Below are positions 6,796 through 14,745 of a stretch of DNA of 27,267 bases, in pieces. The stretch spans positions 1 to 27,267 of the forward strand of contig CAWUIN010000035.1 in the NCBI GenBank assembly GCA_963922535.1, written 5' to 3'. The DNA is from Tectiglobus sp963922535 (GTDB lineage Bacteria > Pseudomonadota > Alphaproteobacteria > Rhizobiales > Hyphomicrobiaceae). The notes under the pieces are model-generated. The model saw only the letters and a program-made list of their open reading frames with translations, did no database searches and was not told where the DNA came from. The position numbers were made by a program, and so were the translations under genes. Positions within the stretch are counted from its first letter, which is position 1, and each line of letters starts with the position of its first letter.

Positions 6796-7263
6796 CTATT
6801 GCTGCCCGCTGCCAATGCCGGCTGCGGTAATTGCAATCCAGCCCGAGTTAGGGCCATTAAGCGGACGGAACGTCATCGTAAGCAGATCGAGCAATGCAAG
6901 GGTACGATCAACCTGCGCCGCATATTCTTCGGTGCCTTTTTCCAAAACCGCGATGTCCTGGCGGGCATGCGCCAGCGCGGCGCAGATGACCACATTCCAC
7001 TCAGAACGGCGTTGCTCCAGCATGCGTTGACCATCACCGGCCCGTTTCCATTTCCCGCGCAAGCGAAAACAGGCAATCGCGAGAAACTCAAAATAGACAA
7101 ACGGCGCCTTATTTTTGATCAGCAGATCCGTATCGGGCCGCGCTTTATCCTTGTTCTGAATTTTCTGTTTCAACTTGTCGAGTTCCGCAAAGACGTTGCC
7201 GAGTAGATTGTCAACGTGTTGCTGGGAAATCGTACTTAATTCCTGCATCATTTTAGGGTTCAT
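6796..7263 (-). CDS. Hypothetical protein, 155 residues
   Basis: I do not recognise a family. The protein is mostly helical and charged, without signal peptide or membrane segment. The N-terminal 45 residues (MMQEL...NKDKARPD) look amphipathic or coiled-coil-like. A more hydrophobic stretch FVYFEFLAIACFRLRGKW (about 55-72) and a Gly/Ser-rich end follow. It lies 42 bp downstream of the ion channel gene on the same strand and is probably co-transcribed with it, so an accessory role to the channel is possible but only inferred. The start ATG lacks a strong ribosome-binding site, and ATG codons four and five codons further in (MM) are alternatives. A 135-codon frame on the opposite strand is judged a shadow. 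Confidence 0.65.
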   Translation of the reverse strand: MNPKMMQELSTISQQHVDNLLGNVFAELDKLKQKIQNKDKARPDTDLLIKNKAPFVYFEFLAIACFRLRGKWKRAGDGQRMLEQRRSEWNVVICAALAHARQDIAVLEKGTEEYAAQVDRTLALLDLLTMTFRPLNGPNSGWIAITAAGIGSGQQ

Positions 7264-7305
7264 GAACGAGCGCTCTCATTTTGCACTGCCGGATCATTTT
7301 CCGGA

Positions 7306-8070
7306 TCAGTCATCCTGCCCGTCGGTCGCAATATTCAGGACACGGCCGCAATGCTTGCAGTGGATCGCATCTGAATCATGACGGTGCAGACCACAGTCCG
7401 GGCAATCATAAACGACACGAGCCGGACGGAAAATCGTTTGAATAAGTCGCAGAAACAACGCCACTCCAAATACCATAATGACAACCGACAGCAAGCGGCC
7501 TGTCGTATCAGTTAATGTAATATCACCAAAACCTGTGGTCGTCAGAGCTGTGACGGTAAAATAAAGCGCATCTATATAATTGTTGATCTGGGCATTATCG
7601 CGCACCTGCAGCACATAGACCAGCCCGGTCATAACAAACACAAAAACCCCAAGATTGATTGTACCCTGGACCGTCTCCTCATGGCGCCGAAAGAATGCAA
7701 AATTTTCCCGCAAATCCCTAAGAACGTGATAAGAGCGAAGAAGGCGCAAAGAGCGAATAATCCGCAAAAAGAGCAAGCTCTCAATGAACCAGGGCAGCAG
7801 GAGCGTGATGATCACGACAGCGTCGGCCCAGTTTGCCAATTCCCTCGAAAAACGGGATTTGTGTTCACTCAGCCAATAACGTACGCCGAGATCGGCTGCC
7901 AGGACGGCCGCAATCAAGGAATCAACAACGTAAATCCAATAGTGATCATTCATCAGCGACGATACGATAAAGAATACGATCGTCACAATATCAAATCCCA
8001 GCATGCCATATCGAAACAAGCGTGCTTTCTGGGAGTTGCCACGGTAAAGTGATTGCAGCGTCTCGCGCAT
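7306..8070 (-). CDS. Voltage-gated-type potassium channel with C-terminal zinc ribbon
   Basis: 254 residues in the inner membrane. Hydrophobic segments match S1-S6 of the 6-TM ion transport family. The S4-like segment FLRIIRSLRLLRSYHVLR (101-118) has regularly spaced arginines. The pore segment YFTVTALTTTGFGDI carries the filter TTTGFGD at 177-183, in the GFGD form common in bacterial K+ channels. After S6 comes a short cytoplasmic tail with a zinc ribbon CPDC-x11-CKHC (Cys223, 226, 238, 241), which may bind metal and affect gating or assembly. Channel identity is firm; ion selectivity and the role of the ribbon are inferred. GAGGA lies ~12 nt before the ATG. It is divergent from the CPBP protease gene (66 bp) and followed by the unknown gene. 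Confidence 0.9.
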   Translation of the reverse strand: MRETLQSLYRGNSQKARLFRYGMLGFDIVTIVFFIVSSLMNDHYWIYVVDSLIAAVLAADLGVRYWLSEHKSRFSRELANWADAVVIITLLLPWFIESLLFLRIIRSLRLLRSYHVLRDLRENFAFFRRHEETVQGTINLGVFVFVMTGLVYVLQVRDNAQINNYIDALYFTVTALTTTGFGDITLTDTTGRLLSVVIMVFGVALFLRLIQTIFRPARVVYDCPDCGLHRHDSDAIHCKHCGRVLNIATDGQDD

Positions 8071-8136
8071 GCGGGCGATATCCTCGGTTAGGATTCATTG
8101 AGACGCGATAATTATCTATAAAAATTTCATTATGCA

Positions 8137-8943
8137 ATGCATGATAAAATTTTTCAATTCTCCGGGAAGGATGAAATCAAAGTGCCAGAAAACAAAGGTT
8201 CCAGCCCTTCGCCAGGTGGATTTTTAGCCGACCTGTATACCATCCTCGGCGCCTTCCTTATCGTGGGCGCTGTGATAGTCGGGTCAATTGCATTTTCAAC
8301 TCTGGCCCTGCAGCTCATTTTTCCTCCTGATATCCTGGATCAGATACAGGCTGGAAACGTACCATCCGTAGCGGTATGGATCAGCCTGATTGCCTTTCAG
8401 GTCTCAGCAATCGCCCTTATTCTGGTCCTCGCCCGGCTCACCTCGCCTGAACCTCTCCGCTTTACTTTCGCACTCGCTCCGCCACAGGCCTCAGCCCGTA
8501 CGATCGCCTTATTATTTGTGCTCATTACAACCGTGCAGATACTATTTTCACTTCTGACATCTGTGTTTTTCCCTGCCGACGCGCAGCATGACCTGAGCGT
8601 TTTTCGCGATATTATGCATGATGCACCGCTCGTGTTGTCTCTAACGGCACTGATTATCGGCGCGCCTTTGTCAGAAGAACTTCTGTTTCGCGGCTACATG
8701 ATGAACCGCCTATCGCAAACCTGGCTGGGCTTTGGCGGCGCAACTATTGTGTCGACAACGCTCTGGACGCTCTTGCACGCGGGTTATTCGACGATCGGGC
8801 TGATTGAAGTTTTTATTGCCGGACTGCTGTTTTCATGGGTACTGTGGCAAACTGGAAGTCTATGGATAACGATCCTGTTTCACGCAGTTTACAATGGTTT
8901 CGTCTATATATATCTGCTCGCCACCCAGCCGCCTGTGATTTGA
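8137..8943 (+). CDS. CPBP-family intramembrane metalloprotease (CAAX/Abi type)
   Basis: 268 residues, with about six hydrophobic helices after a ~28-residue polar N-terminus. The family's glutamate motif is complete: PLSEELLFRG (Glu180, Glu181, Arg185). The second motif histidine is His214 (LLHAGY), and the third motif is HAVYN with His249 and Asn253. These are the conserved residues of CPBP (Rce1-like, ABI) membrane proteases. Bacterial members process or protect peptides and proteins at the membrane; the substrate here is unknown. The ATG at 8137 has no clear ribosome-binding site; GTG at about 8182, with GGAAGG upstream, could be the true start and would remove 15 residues. The 3' end is 1 bp from the convergent VOC gene. 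Confidence 0.9.
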   Translation: MHDKIFQFSGKDEIKVPENKGSSPSPGGFLADLYTILGAFLIVGAVIVGSIAFSTLALQLIFPPDILDQIQAGNVPSVAVWISLIAFQVSAIALILVLARLTSPEPLRFTFALAPPQASARTIALLFVLITTVQILFSLLTSVFFPADAQHDLSVFRDIMHDAPLVLSLTALIIGAPLSEELLFRGYMMNRLSQTWLGFGGATIVSTTLWTLLHAGYSTIGLIEVFIAGLLFSWVLWQTGSLWITILFHAVYNGFVYIYLLATQPPVI

Positions 8944-8944
8944 G

Positions 8945-9331
8945 TTACGCATCTTCACCGAAGAACAGCAGGCAACCATCCGGATCTTTGACGTGGAATT
9001 CGCGCATGCCATAGGGCTGTGTAAATGGCGCGCGCACGCGGCTTTCCGCCAGTGTATCAAGCTTTGGCTTGAGATCGGCGTAAAGCTGATCGACGTGGCG
9101 CACCCAAAGATAAATCGAGATATGATTAGCCGTCGCGCGCAACGCATTTTCATCGTCACAGGCAACAAAATGAATGGCGGCCTCGCCATTCACTGCGATT
9201 GCGAAATTATGATCGTCTGAGATAAAGCGCCGCTCGAATCCCAATATATCAGCGTAAAATTCCATGGTCGTAAGAACGTGCCGCACAGGCACAATGGCAA
9301 CGGCATCTTCGATAATGGGTTTGTCAGACAT
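8945..9331 (-). CDS. VOC-superfamily protein (glyoxalase/bleomycin-resistance fold)
   Basis: 128 residues, the size of a single VOC unit of two beta-alpha-beta-beta-beta modules. The first module begins AIVPVRHVLTTMEFYADILGF and the second ends REFHVKDPDGCLLFFGE, the usual closing of bleomycin-resistance-like members. Catalytic function cannot be assigned; candidates are a binding protein (antibiotic resistance type) or a small metal-dependent enzyme. An AGGAGG lies just upstream of the ATG. It is 59 bp downstream of nth on the same strand, so it may be expressed with it. It is convergent with the CPBP gene with a single base between the stop codons. Confidence 0.88.
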   Translation of the reverse strand: MSDKPIIEDAVAIVPVRHVLTTMEFYADILGFERRFISDDHNFAIAVNGEAAIHFVACDDENALRATANHISIYLWVRHVDQLYADLKPKLDTLAESRVRAPFTQPYGMREFHVKDPDGCLLFFGEDA

Positions 9332-9390
9332 TCTGCCTCCTGAAATTCAACGGCGAAATGCAACAATGATAACAGAGCTGGAGGTCTGTA

Positions 9391-10188
9391 TCAGTTGCCA
9401 CACGAGGCCGGATCGGGCGTTTTATCCTTGAAAATACAAAGATCGCGAATAATACAGCGCGGACATGCTGGTTTGCGTGCGGTGCAAACATAGCGCCCGT
9501 GCAAAATCAGCCAGTGGTGCGCGTGCACACCATATTCCGGCGGCACCACCTTTAAAAGCACCTGTTCCACCTCAAGCGGCGTTTTGCCAGGCGCCAGCCC
9601 CAAACGATTACAAATCCGGAATACGTGTGTATCAACCGCCATCGTCGGTTGCTTGAACCACACATTCATGACAACGTTGGCAGTCTTGCGGCCAACGCCC
9701 GGCAGGGTTTCCAGTGTATCGCGATCAGCCGGCACTTGACTGTTATGTTTCTCGATCAAGTCCTCAGATAGCTTGAGTACATTCTTCGCTTTGTTGCGAA
9801 AGAGCCCGATGGTTTTGATGTATTCACGTATTGTATCCTCACCAAGGGCCGCCATTTTTTCCGGTGTATCTGCGATCTTGAAAAGGGCGCGCGTTGCCTT
9901 GTTCACACCGGCGTCCGTTGCCTGGGCGGAAAGCACAACGGCAACGAGAAGGGTAAAGACGTTATGGTGCTCGAGTTCGCCTTTCGGATCCGGTTTTTGT
10001 GCGTGGAAGCGTGCAAAAATCTCGGCAATCGTCTCTTTGGGTATCTTTGGCCGCATTATACGTTTCGCGGTTTTCTTTGCAGTCGGCTTGATTTTTGCCG
10101 CAGTCGCAGGCTTCTTTGTTACTGCTGCTTTCACAGCCGCTTTTTTCGGTAGTTTGGTCACATCGCCGTCAGCGTCAGTTTGCGACAT
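9391..10188 (-). CDS. nth: Endonuclease III (DNA glycosylase/AP lyase)
   Basis: 265 residues. Removes oxidised pyrimidines and cleaves AP sites in base excision repair. The helix-hairpin-helix LPGVGRKTA contains catalytic Lys168, and Asp186 in VDTHVFR is the second catalytic residue. The [4Fe-4S] loop is complete: Cys235-x6-Cys242-x2-Cys245-x5-Cys251. The N-terminal ~48 residues are a Lys/Ala/Pro-rich, histone-H1-like extension that makes the protein ~50 residues longer than E. coli Nth. The ATG is clear. It is divergent from the DUF2244 gene across 105 bp, an arrangement I recognise from Rhizobiales, and followed by the VOC gene. Confidence 0.97.
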   Translation of the reverse strand: MSQTDADGDVTKLPKKAAVKAAVTKKPATAAKIKPTAKKTAKRIMRPKIPKETIAEIFARFHAQKPDPKGELEHHNVFTLLVAVVLSAQATDAGVNKATRALFKIADTPEKMAALGEDTIREYIKTIGLFRNKAKNVLKLSEDLIEKHNSQVPADRDTLETLPGVGRKTANVVMNVWFKQPTMAVDTHVFRICNRLGLAPGKTPLEVEQVLLKVVPPEYGVHAHHWLILHGRYVCTARKPACPRCIIRDLCIFKDKTPDPASCGN

Positions 10189-10293
10189 TTGATCTACACT
10201 CTCAATCTTAGTTAAACTGTGAGTCTGTCATCAATGTTATGTTAGGCGCCGAAACAGCTTAGAGGCAATGCGCCAGTCAATGCGAGGTTACAG

Positions 10294-10806
10294 TTGACCA
10301 CAGGCGTTTCACCAACATCTGTACAGCAAGGCAACACCGAAGGAATGGAAAAAATCACATTCCGTGCGGTGCTGATGCCCAATCGTTCTTTAAGCTCGTC
10401 AGGTTTTATCGTTCTGATGTCGGCTATCTGTATCGTCAGCTTTGCGATTGGCGTTGTGTTCACGCTCATGGGCGCCTGGCCGGTGATGGGATTTTTTGGC
10501 CTCGATGTTGCGTTGATCTACTGGGCATTTCGCAGCAATTACCGCACTGGCCGCGCTTTCGAGACGGTCGAGGTGGCAGCTGACAGATTGACCGTTACGC
10601 GTTTTGCCGCCAACGGCCACTCTGAGCGCTTCGACTTCCAGACATACTGGGTGCGCATTTTCCTTGACGAAGACCCCTCTGGTAAAACCCGCCTGCGTCT
10701 GCGCTCCCACGGCAGGGATTTTATCTTTGCCAAGTTTCTCAGCGATGATGAACGCCGTGAATTTGCCGGCGTGCTTGAAAGCGAGATGGCAGCGACATTG
10801 CGTTAA
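10294..10806 (+). CDS. DUF2244 integral membrane protein
   Basis: 170 residues. It matches DUF2244 proteins: an N-terminal strand leading into the LMPNRSLSSSGF signature, two adjacent membrane helices (about 38-58 and 62-80), then a soluble C-terminal beta domain with ERFDFQTYWVRIFL and RLRLRSHGRDFIFAKFLS. The function of the family is unknown. The TTG start at 10294 has GAGG six bases upstream; ATG 10345 is the alternative, giving MEKITFRAVLMPN, but the GAAGGA there touches the start codon. It stands divergent from nth, and the shared 105-bp region contains a GAGTC site that could be methylated by CcrM in this gcrA-bearing lineage. Confidence 0.87.
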   Translation: MTTGVSPTSVQQGNTEGMEKITFRAVLMPNRSLSSSGFIVLMSAICIVSFAIGVVFTLMGAWPVMGFFGLDVALIYWAFRSNYRTGRAFETVEVAADRLTVTRFAANGHSERFDFQTYWVRIFLDEDPSGKTRLRLRSHGRDFIFAKFLSDDERREFAGVLESEMAATLR

Positions 10807-10949
10807 CGCCAAATCCTGTAAAGGCAATTACGCGAAAACCGATGGGCGCAGCCTTTCACATTTAAGACAGAGTGTGCGTTTCAGCCTTTTGTTTTCTCAA
10901 AGATATGCTAAGGAATGAAAGAACATAAAGTCTTGAAAAGGCTAGCTTA

Positions 10950-12350
10950 ATGTCTGACTCCGTTCTGACGCTCGCGGTCACCACGGCTGCGGTTGCTTTA
11001 CTCAGCATCTACCTCAGTCCTGTGAGCCGCAATGCGGAATCATTTTTCCGTGGCGTTTCTGAAAACGGCACCGCACCAAGCGTTCTTGCATTAACCCTGT
11101 CGCAGGTGACCACCTGGATTTTCGCCCGCTCAATCATGAACGCTGCGATTTTAGGATATTTTTATGGTATTGCAGGGGCGCTTGCCTATGCCGCTTATTA
11201 CGGCTCGTTCCTGACAGGGGGCTGGATTATTTCTGCGCTGCGCTTCCGGCATGGCTTCGACAGCGTGCAAGCCTTTCTGGCAAGCCGGTTCGGTCTGGCC
11301 GGAACATCGACCTATAATCTTGTCATTGCATTGCGCCTTGTCTCCGAAGTCTTCGCCAACCTATTGGTGATTGGTCTGATTTTTGGCGGCGCCGGATCAG
11401 ACAGCTTCATAGCGGCGATCCTGCTGGTCGGCGCCGTCACATTCAGCTACGCGGCGATGGGCGGCCTGAACGCCTCAATCCGTACCGATGTTGTCCAGAT
11501 GTGGATTTTTGTCGCCACTCTCATTATGCTGCTCTCAGTCGCGTTTGCTACCGGCACGTTCGACATCGTCAACATTGCAGGCGCCCTGCCTGAGACGGAC
11601 AATCCCGGCTGGGTTCTTCTTGTCGTCGCACTTCTGCAGGTCTGGAGCTACCCTTTGCACGATCCAGTCATGATGGATCGCGGTTTTATCGCCGATCGAA
11701 AAACAACCATGGCAAGTTTTTACCACTCCTTCTGGATCTCATTCCTCTGCATCATGGCATTTGGCATGCTGGGCGTCTGGGCTGGCCTGAACAAGCTTGA
11801 AGGCGAAAGCTTTGTACCGACATTGACACGCATGATCGGCGAATGGCCGATGCTTATTTTTAATGTCGCGCTTGTAGTCTCCTGCATGTCGACACTCGAT
11901 TCGACTTTTTCGAGCACCGCAAAACTGGCTGTTGTCGATATGGGCCTCGCCAGGCCAACGGTTCTCAACGGCCGTATCGCTATGGCGATATTTCTGATTG
12001 CCGGCCTTGCTCTGGTGTTCTTAGGCTCGAAGGATCTGTTCAGCGCCGTTGCTGTCTCCGGTACCGCATCGATGTTTTTGGCGCCTGTGATTTTCTTTTC
12101 GATCTGGCTCGGACGAGAGGATGTGCCGGTCTGGAGCTATCTGACAGCGTTCTTTTCATCGATTGCTGCAGCTGTGATTTATTTCACCGATACGGCAGGC
12201 TATTCCACAATCGTCGCAAGCTTAACAGGGCTGCAACATAAATACAGCCAGCTTTTGCTTCTCTGCCTTGCGGCTCTGGCCATCGGCTGCGGCGCGTTCA
12301 TGATCGGGCTTGCAACCCGCGCCAAAAGAGTCGTCGCAAAAACGGCATGA
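10950..12350 (+). CDS. Sodium:solute symporter (SSS family)
   Basis: 466 residues with about thirteen hydrophobic segments, the SSS (LeuT-like) topology. TM2-3 contains LSQVTTWIFARSIMNAA, the region that holds sodium and substrate contacts in the family. Later segments carry YAAMGGLNASIRTDVVQMW and SCMSTLDSTFSS, typical of SSS transporters. The substrate cannot be named; SSS members carry proline, sugars, carboxylates, urea and others. AAGG lies 8 nt before the ATG. It is a single-gene unit, convergent with hslO across ~52 bp. No sensor-kinase domain is fused at the C-terminus. Confidence 0.9.
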   Translation: MSDSVLTLAVTTAAVALLSIYLSPVSRNAESFFRGVSENGTAPSVLALTLSQVTTWIFARSIMNAAILGYFYGIAGALAYAAYYGSFLTGGWIISALRFRHGFDSVQAFLASRFGLAGTSTYNLVIALRLVSEVFANLLVIGLIFGGAGSDSFIAAILLVGAVTFSYAAMGGLNASIRTDVVQMWIFVATLIMLLSVAFATGTFDIVNIAGALPETDNPGWVLLVVALLQVWSYPLHDPVMMDRGFIADRKTTMASFYHSFWISFLCIMAFGMLGVWAGLNKLEGESFVPTLTRMIGEWPMLIFNVALVVSCMSTLDSTFSSTAKLAVVDMGLARPTVLNGRIAMAIFLIAGLALVFLGSKDLFSAVAVSGTASMFLAPVIFFSIWLGREDVPVWSYLTAFFSSIAAAVIYFTDTAGYSTIVASLTGLQHKYSQLLLLCLAALAIGCGAFMIGLATRAKRVVAKTA

Positions 12351-12372
12351 GGATCATGTCGTTTCATTTCTT

Positions 12373-12387
12373 TAAGCGAAGCGCTTA
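12373..12387. terminator. Short hairpin between two convergent genes
   Basis: TAAGCG (12373-12378) pairs with CGCTTA (12382-12387) around a 3-nt loop in the 52-bp gap between the symporter and hslO. There is no U-tract on either side, so it is at best a weak or Rho-assisted terminator. Confidence 0.3.
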
Positions 12388-12402
12388 GGGCGCCCAGCAA
12401 AG

Positions 12403-13380
12403 TCAGTGCTCATCTTCCTGATAATTGTAAGTTGTGTGGCAAAATTCGCAGGTAACCACAATATCGCCATTGCTATCCCGGAATTCGGCAATCTCCTCCG
12501 GCTTAAAAGAGCGGAACAGTCTCTGGATACGATCTTGTGAGCAACGGCAGAAAAGCTCCAGCTGCCTTGCCTCGCTGGTCCGCACGCCCTCTTCGTGAAA
12601 CAGCCGATAGAGCAAGCGCTCAGGGGCCAATGTCGGATCGAGGATTTCATGATCCTCAAGCGTCCGCGCAAGATATTCCACACGGCACCAGTGGTCGTCG
12701 TGCTCGCCAAGGAGCAGATCGTCGTCTTTATCTTCGCTGTCTTTCCCGCCGAGAGGTGTAACGTGCTGCACAAGAAGCCCCCCGGCACGCCACTGAAAGG
12801 TATCGCCGTTATCCCCGCGGGTATGCAGCCTGGCAACTGCAAGACGGACAAACGTCGGCAACTGCTCAGACTGACGAAAGTATTGCAGCGCGGATGCTGC
12901 CAAATCCTGGCCGTCCAACGCAACGACACCCTGATAGCGCTCCATATCCTGCCCTGGATCGATCGTCAGCGCAAGGTAGCCCTCGCCAAGCAAAGCACCA
13001 TAATCTTTTCTGGCAATTGCAGCAGCTGCTCCCGCATCTGCCAGGCGCTCTCGATCAAAACTTGCATGCGCACGAATGCGGCCCGGCGTTTCAAAATTGA
13101 CCACCAGCATGCCGATTGGCCCGTCAGTCTTCGTTTGAACAATAAGATTGCCCTCAAACTTCAGAGTGCTGCCAAGCATTGCTGCAAGCGCGATAGCCTG
13201 ACCGAGCACTTCGCTGACGCTTTCCGGATAAGCGTGGCGCGACAAAACTTTGTCCAACAGCGGGCCGAGACGGACAATGCGGCCAAGAGCTTTGGACTTT
13301 ACAGTCGAAAATGGCAGGACACTGTCGTCAGGCGTATCAAAGGCGGTCCCGTGCTGCGGTGCGTTACGTGCGCTGCCCAT
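12403..13380 (-). CDS. hslO: Hsp33 redox-regulated chaperone
   Basis: 325 residues. Hsp33 is a cytoplasmic holdase activated by oxidation, when its zinc-binding cysteines form disulfides. The C-terminal redox switch is complete: Cys278-x-Cys280 in LFCRCS and Cys311-x2-Cys314 in TCEFCHTTY. The N-terminal chaperone domain includes QAIALAAMLGSTLKFEGNL and GRIRAHASF. The ATG at 13380 is used; the adjoining GTG at 13383 is equally open, and GGGAG lies 6-9 nt upstream. It is the third gene of argD-argF-hslO. The 277-bp gap from argF, with two operator-like palindromes, suggests that hslO also has its own promoter. Confidence 0.96.
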   Translation of the reverse strand: MGSARNAPQHGTAFDTPDDSVLPFSTVKSKALGRIVRLGPLLDKVLSRHAYPESVSEVLGQAIALAAMLGSTLKFEGNLIVQTKTDGPIGMLVVNFETPGRIRAHASFDRERLADAGAAAAIARKDYGALLGEGYLALTIDPGQDMERYQGVVALDGQDLAASALQYFRQSEQLPTFVRLAVARLHTRGDNGDTFQWRAGGLLVQHVTPLGGKDSEDKDDDLLLGEHDDHWCRVEYLARTLEDHEILDPTLAPERLLYRLFHEEGVRTSEARQLELFCRCSQDRIQRLFRSFKPEEIAEFRDSNGDIVVTCEFCHTTYNYQEDEH

Positions 13381-13568
13381 CACGTTGGTCTCCCTTAATC
13401 TTTCATTTAACTCAGTTCAGACCCAGGGCGTATTTCTCATCCGCGCAGGAGGGACGGTCGGCCTTGAGCGATATGATGCAAACGAACGAGCGCCGCGATA
13501 CCTATGCCATCCAGTGCGAAAAATCATCTCTTCCCAAAGGAATGATTTGAAAATTCCTGGCTGTACAG

Positions 13569-13620
13569 CGCCAATTTGGCTTGGATGATAGCGGCCACCA
13601 TACCAACGCCAAATCGGCTT
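13569..13620. repeat. Two copies of a GCCAA/TTGGC-type palindrome upstream of hslO
   Basis: CGCCAATTTGGCTT (13569-13582) and CGCCAAATCGGCTT (13607-13620) agree at 12 of 14 positions and lie 38 bp apart. Each core is a near-palindrome (GCCAA-T-TTGGC and GCCAAATCGGC). They sit between argF and hslO, about 190-240 bp upstream of hslO. Paired spaced palindromes suggest operator sites, or possibly a short repeat; no regulator can be named. Confidence 0.4.
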
Positions 13621-13660
13621 ACCGCCCCACTATTCTAAACTCGTTTCCGGCACCCGAACT

Positions 13661-14587
13661 TTAATGGCGATCAGCCATACACCACGCTAATATGGCTTTT
13701 TGCGCATGCAGCCGATTTTCCGCTTCATCAAAAACCATGGACTGCGGGCCATCGATAACATCGGCGCTAACCTCATGGCCGCGATAAGCGGGCAGGCAAT
13801 GCATAAATATTGCCTCTGGTTGCGCTGCATTCATCAGATCCTGCGTCACAGCATAGGGAGCAAGCACCTGTTTTCGATACCGGTCATCGGTTTGTCCCAT
13901 TGAAACCCAGGTATCGGTAACAACGCAATGGGCATCTTTAACGACTTCCTCTGGATCATCGGTGACCAAAACATCTGCCTTGGATTGGGCAATAAAGTCA
14001 AAAGTTTCCTTATCGGGTCGCATTTGGCCGGGGCAGGCCATACGCAATTTGAAATTAAACATAGCAGCTGCATGAACCCATGAGGCGGCAACATTATTGG
14101 CATCTCCAACCCAGGCGACCGTACGCCCTGTAATTGCGCCATGGCTTTCTTCGAATGTCATGATGTCAGCAACGATCTGACAGGGATGGCTTCGCCCCGT
14201 CAGGCCATTGATAACAGGAATTGTCGCATTCTCTGCAAATTCCTGCAAAGTTTCATGCGCGCTTACGCGCAGCATCACCGCATCACCGTAACGCGAGAGA
14301 ACCTTTGCAGTATCTGCAATACTCTCACCACGTCCAAGCTGCAGATCGCTGCTATTTAAGACAATGGTCTGGCCGCCAAGCTGGCGCATTGCAACATCGA
14401 ACGAAACTCGTGTCCGCGTTGACGGGCGCTCGAAAATCATCAGCAAGATATCGTCTTCAATACCTTGCGGACGTAACTCTTGCGGCACGCGTCTGCCCGC
14501 ACGTTTCATGGTATGCGCGTTATCGACAATGGTGCGGAGGGTTTCACTTGGAATTTCATGCAGATCGAGAAAGTGGCGCGGCGCCAT
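13661..14587 (-). CDS. argF: Ornithine carbamoyltransferase
   Basis: 308 residues. Makes citrulline from ornithine and carbamoyl phosphate in arginine synthesis, as a cytoplasmic trimer. Carbamoyl-phosphate motif STRTR at 56-60, HPCQ at 134-137, the ornithine-loop SMGQ at 229-232 and the HCLPA active-site motif at 263-267 are all intact. The ATG at 14587 gives MAPRHFLDL, the usual rhizobial start, with AGGAC 11 nt upstream. An upstream ATG (14620) and a TTG (14650) are in frame but would add atypical residues. It lies 158 bp after argD and upstream of hslO on the same strand. Confidence 0.97.
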   Translation of the reverse strand: MAPRHFLDLHEIPSETLRTIVDNAHTMKRAGRRVPQELRPQGIEDDILLMIFERPSTRTRVSFDVAMRQLGGQTIVLNSSDLQLGRGESIADTAKVLSRYGDAVMLRVSAHETLQEFAENATIPVINGLTGRSHPCQIVADIMTFEESHGAITGRTVAWVGDANNVAASWVHAAAMFNFKLRMACPGQMRPDKETFDFIAQSKADVLVTDDPEEVVKDAHCVVTDTWVSMGQTDDRYRKQVLAPYAVTQDLMNAAQPEAIFMHCLPAYRGHEVSADVIDGPQSMVFDEAENRLHAQKAILAWCMADRH

Positions 14588-14745
14588 TGCTGAATTTTGT
14601 CCTGTACGTCTTAATTGCATCCGAAAATCACTATTATTTTTGAGAAACAAAGTATGCCACTCAGCCTGTTGCGGCCTATGGCACTAAGCGAGATACGGCT
14701 CGATTCCGCCACCGTCTACCTTCCACCCATGCCGTGCTGAGAAAA

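Noticed and set aside
6799..7206. 135-codon plus-strand ORF opposite the unknown gene at 6796-7263
   Set aside because: The opposite strand gives a longer frame that fits the operon with the channel. Neither has a known family, so some doubt remains, but the minus-strand frame is preferred.
12595..13398. 267-codon plus-strand ORF
   Set aside because: It is entirely antisense to hslO, whose product has all diagnostic cysteines; the antisense frame has no domain and is a shadow.
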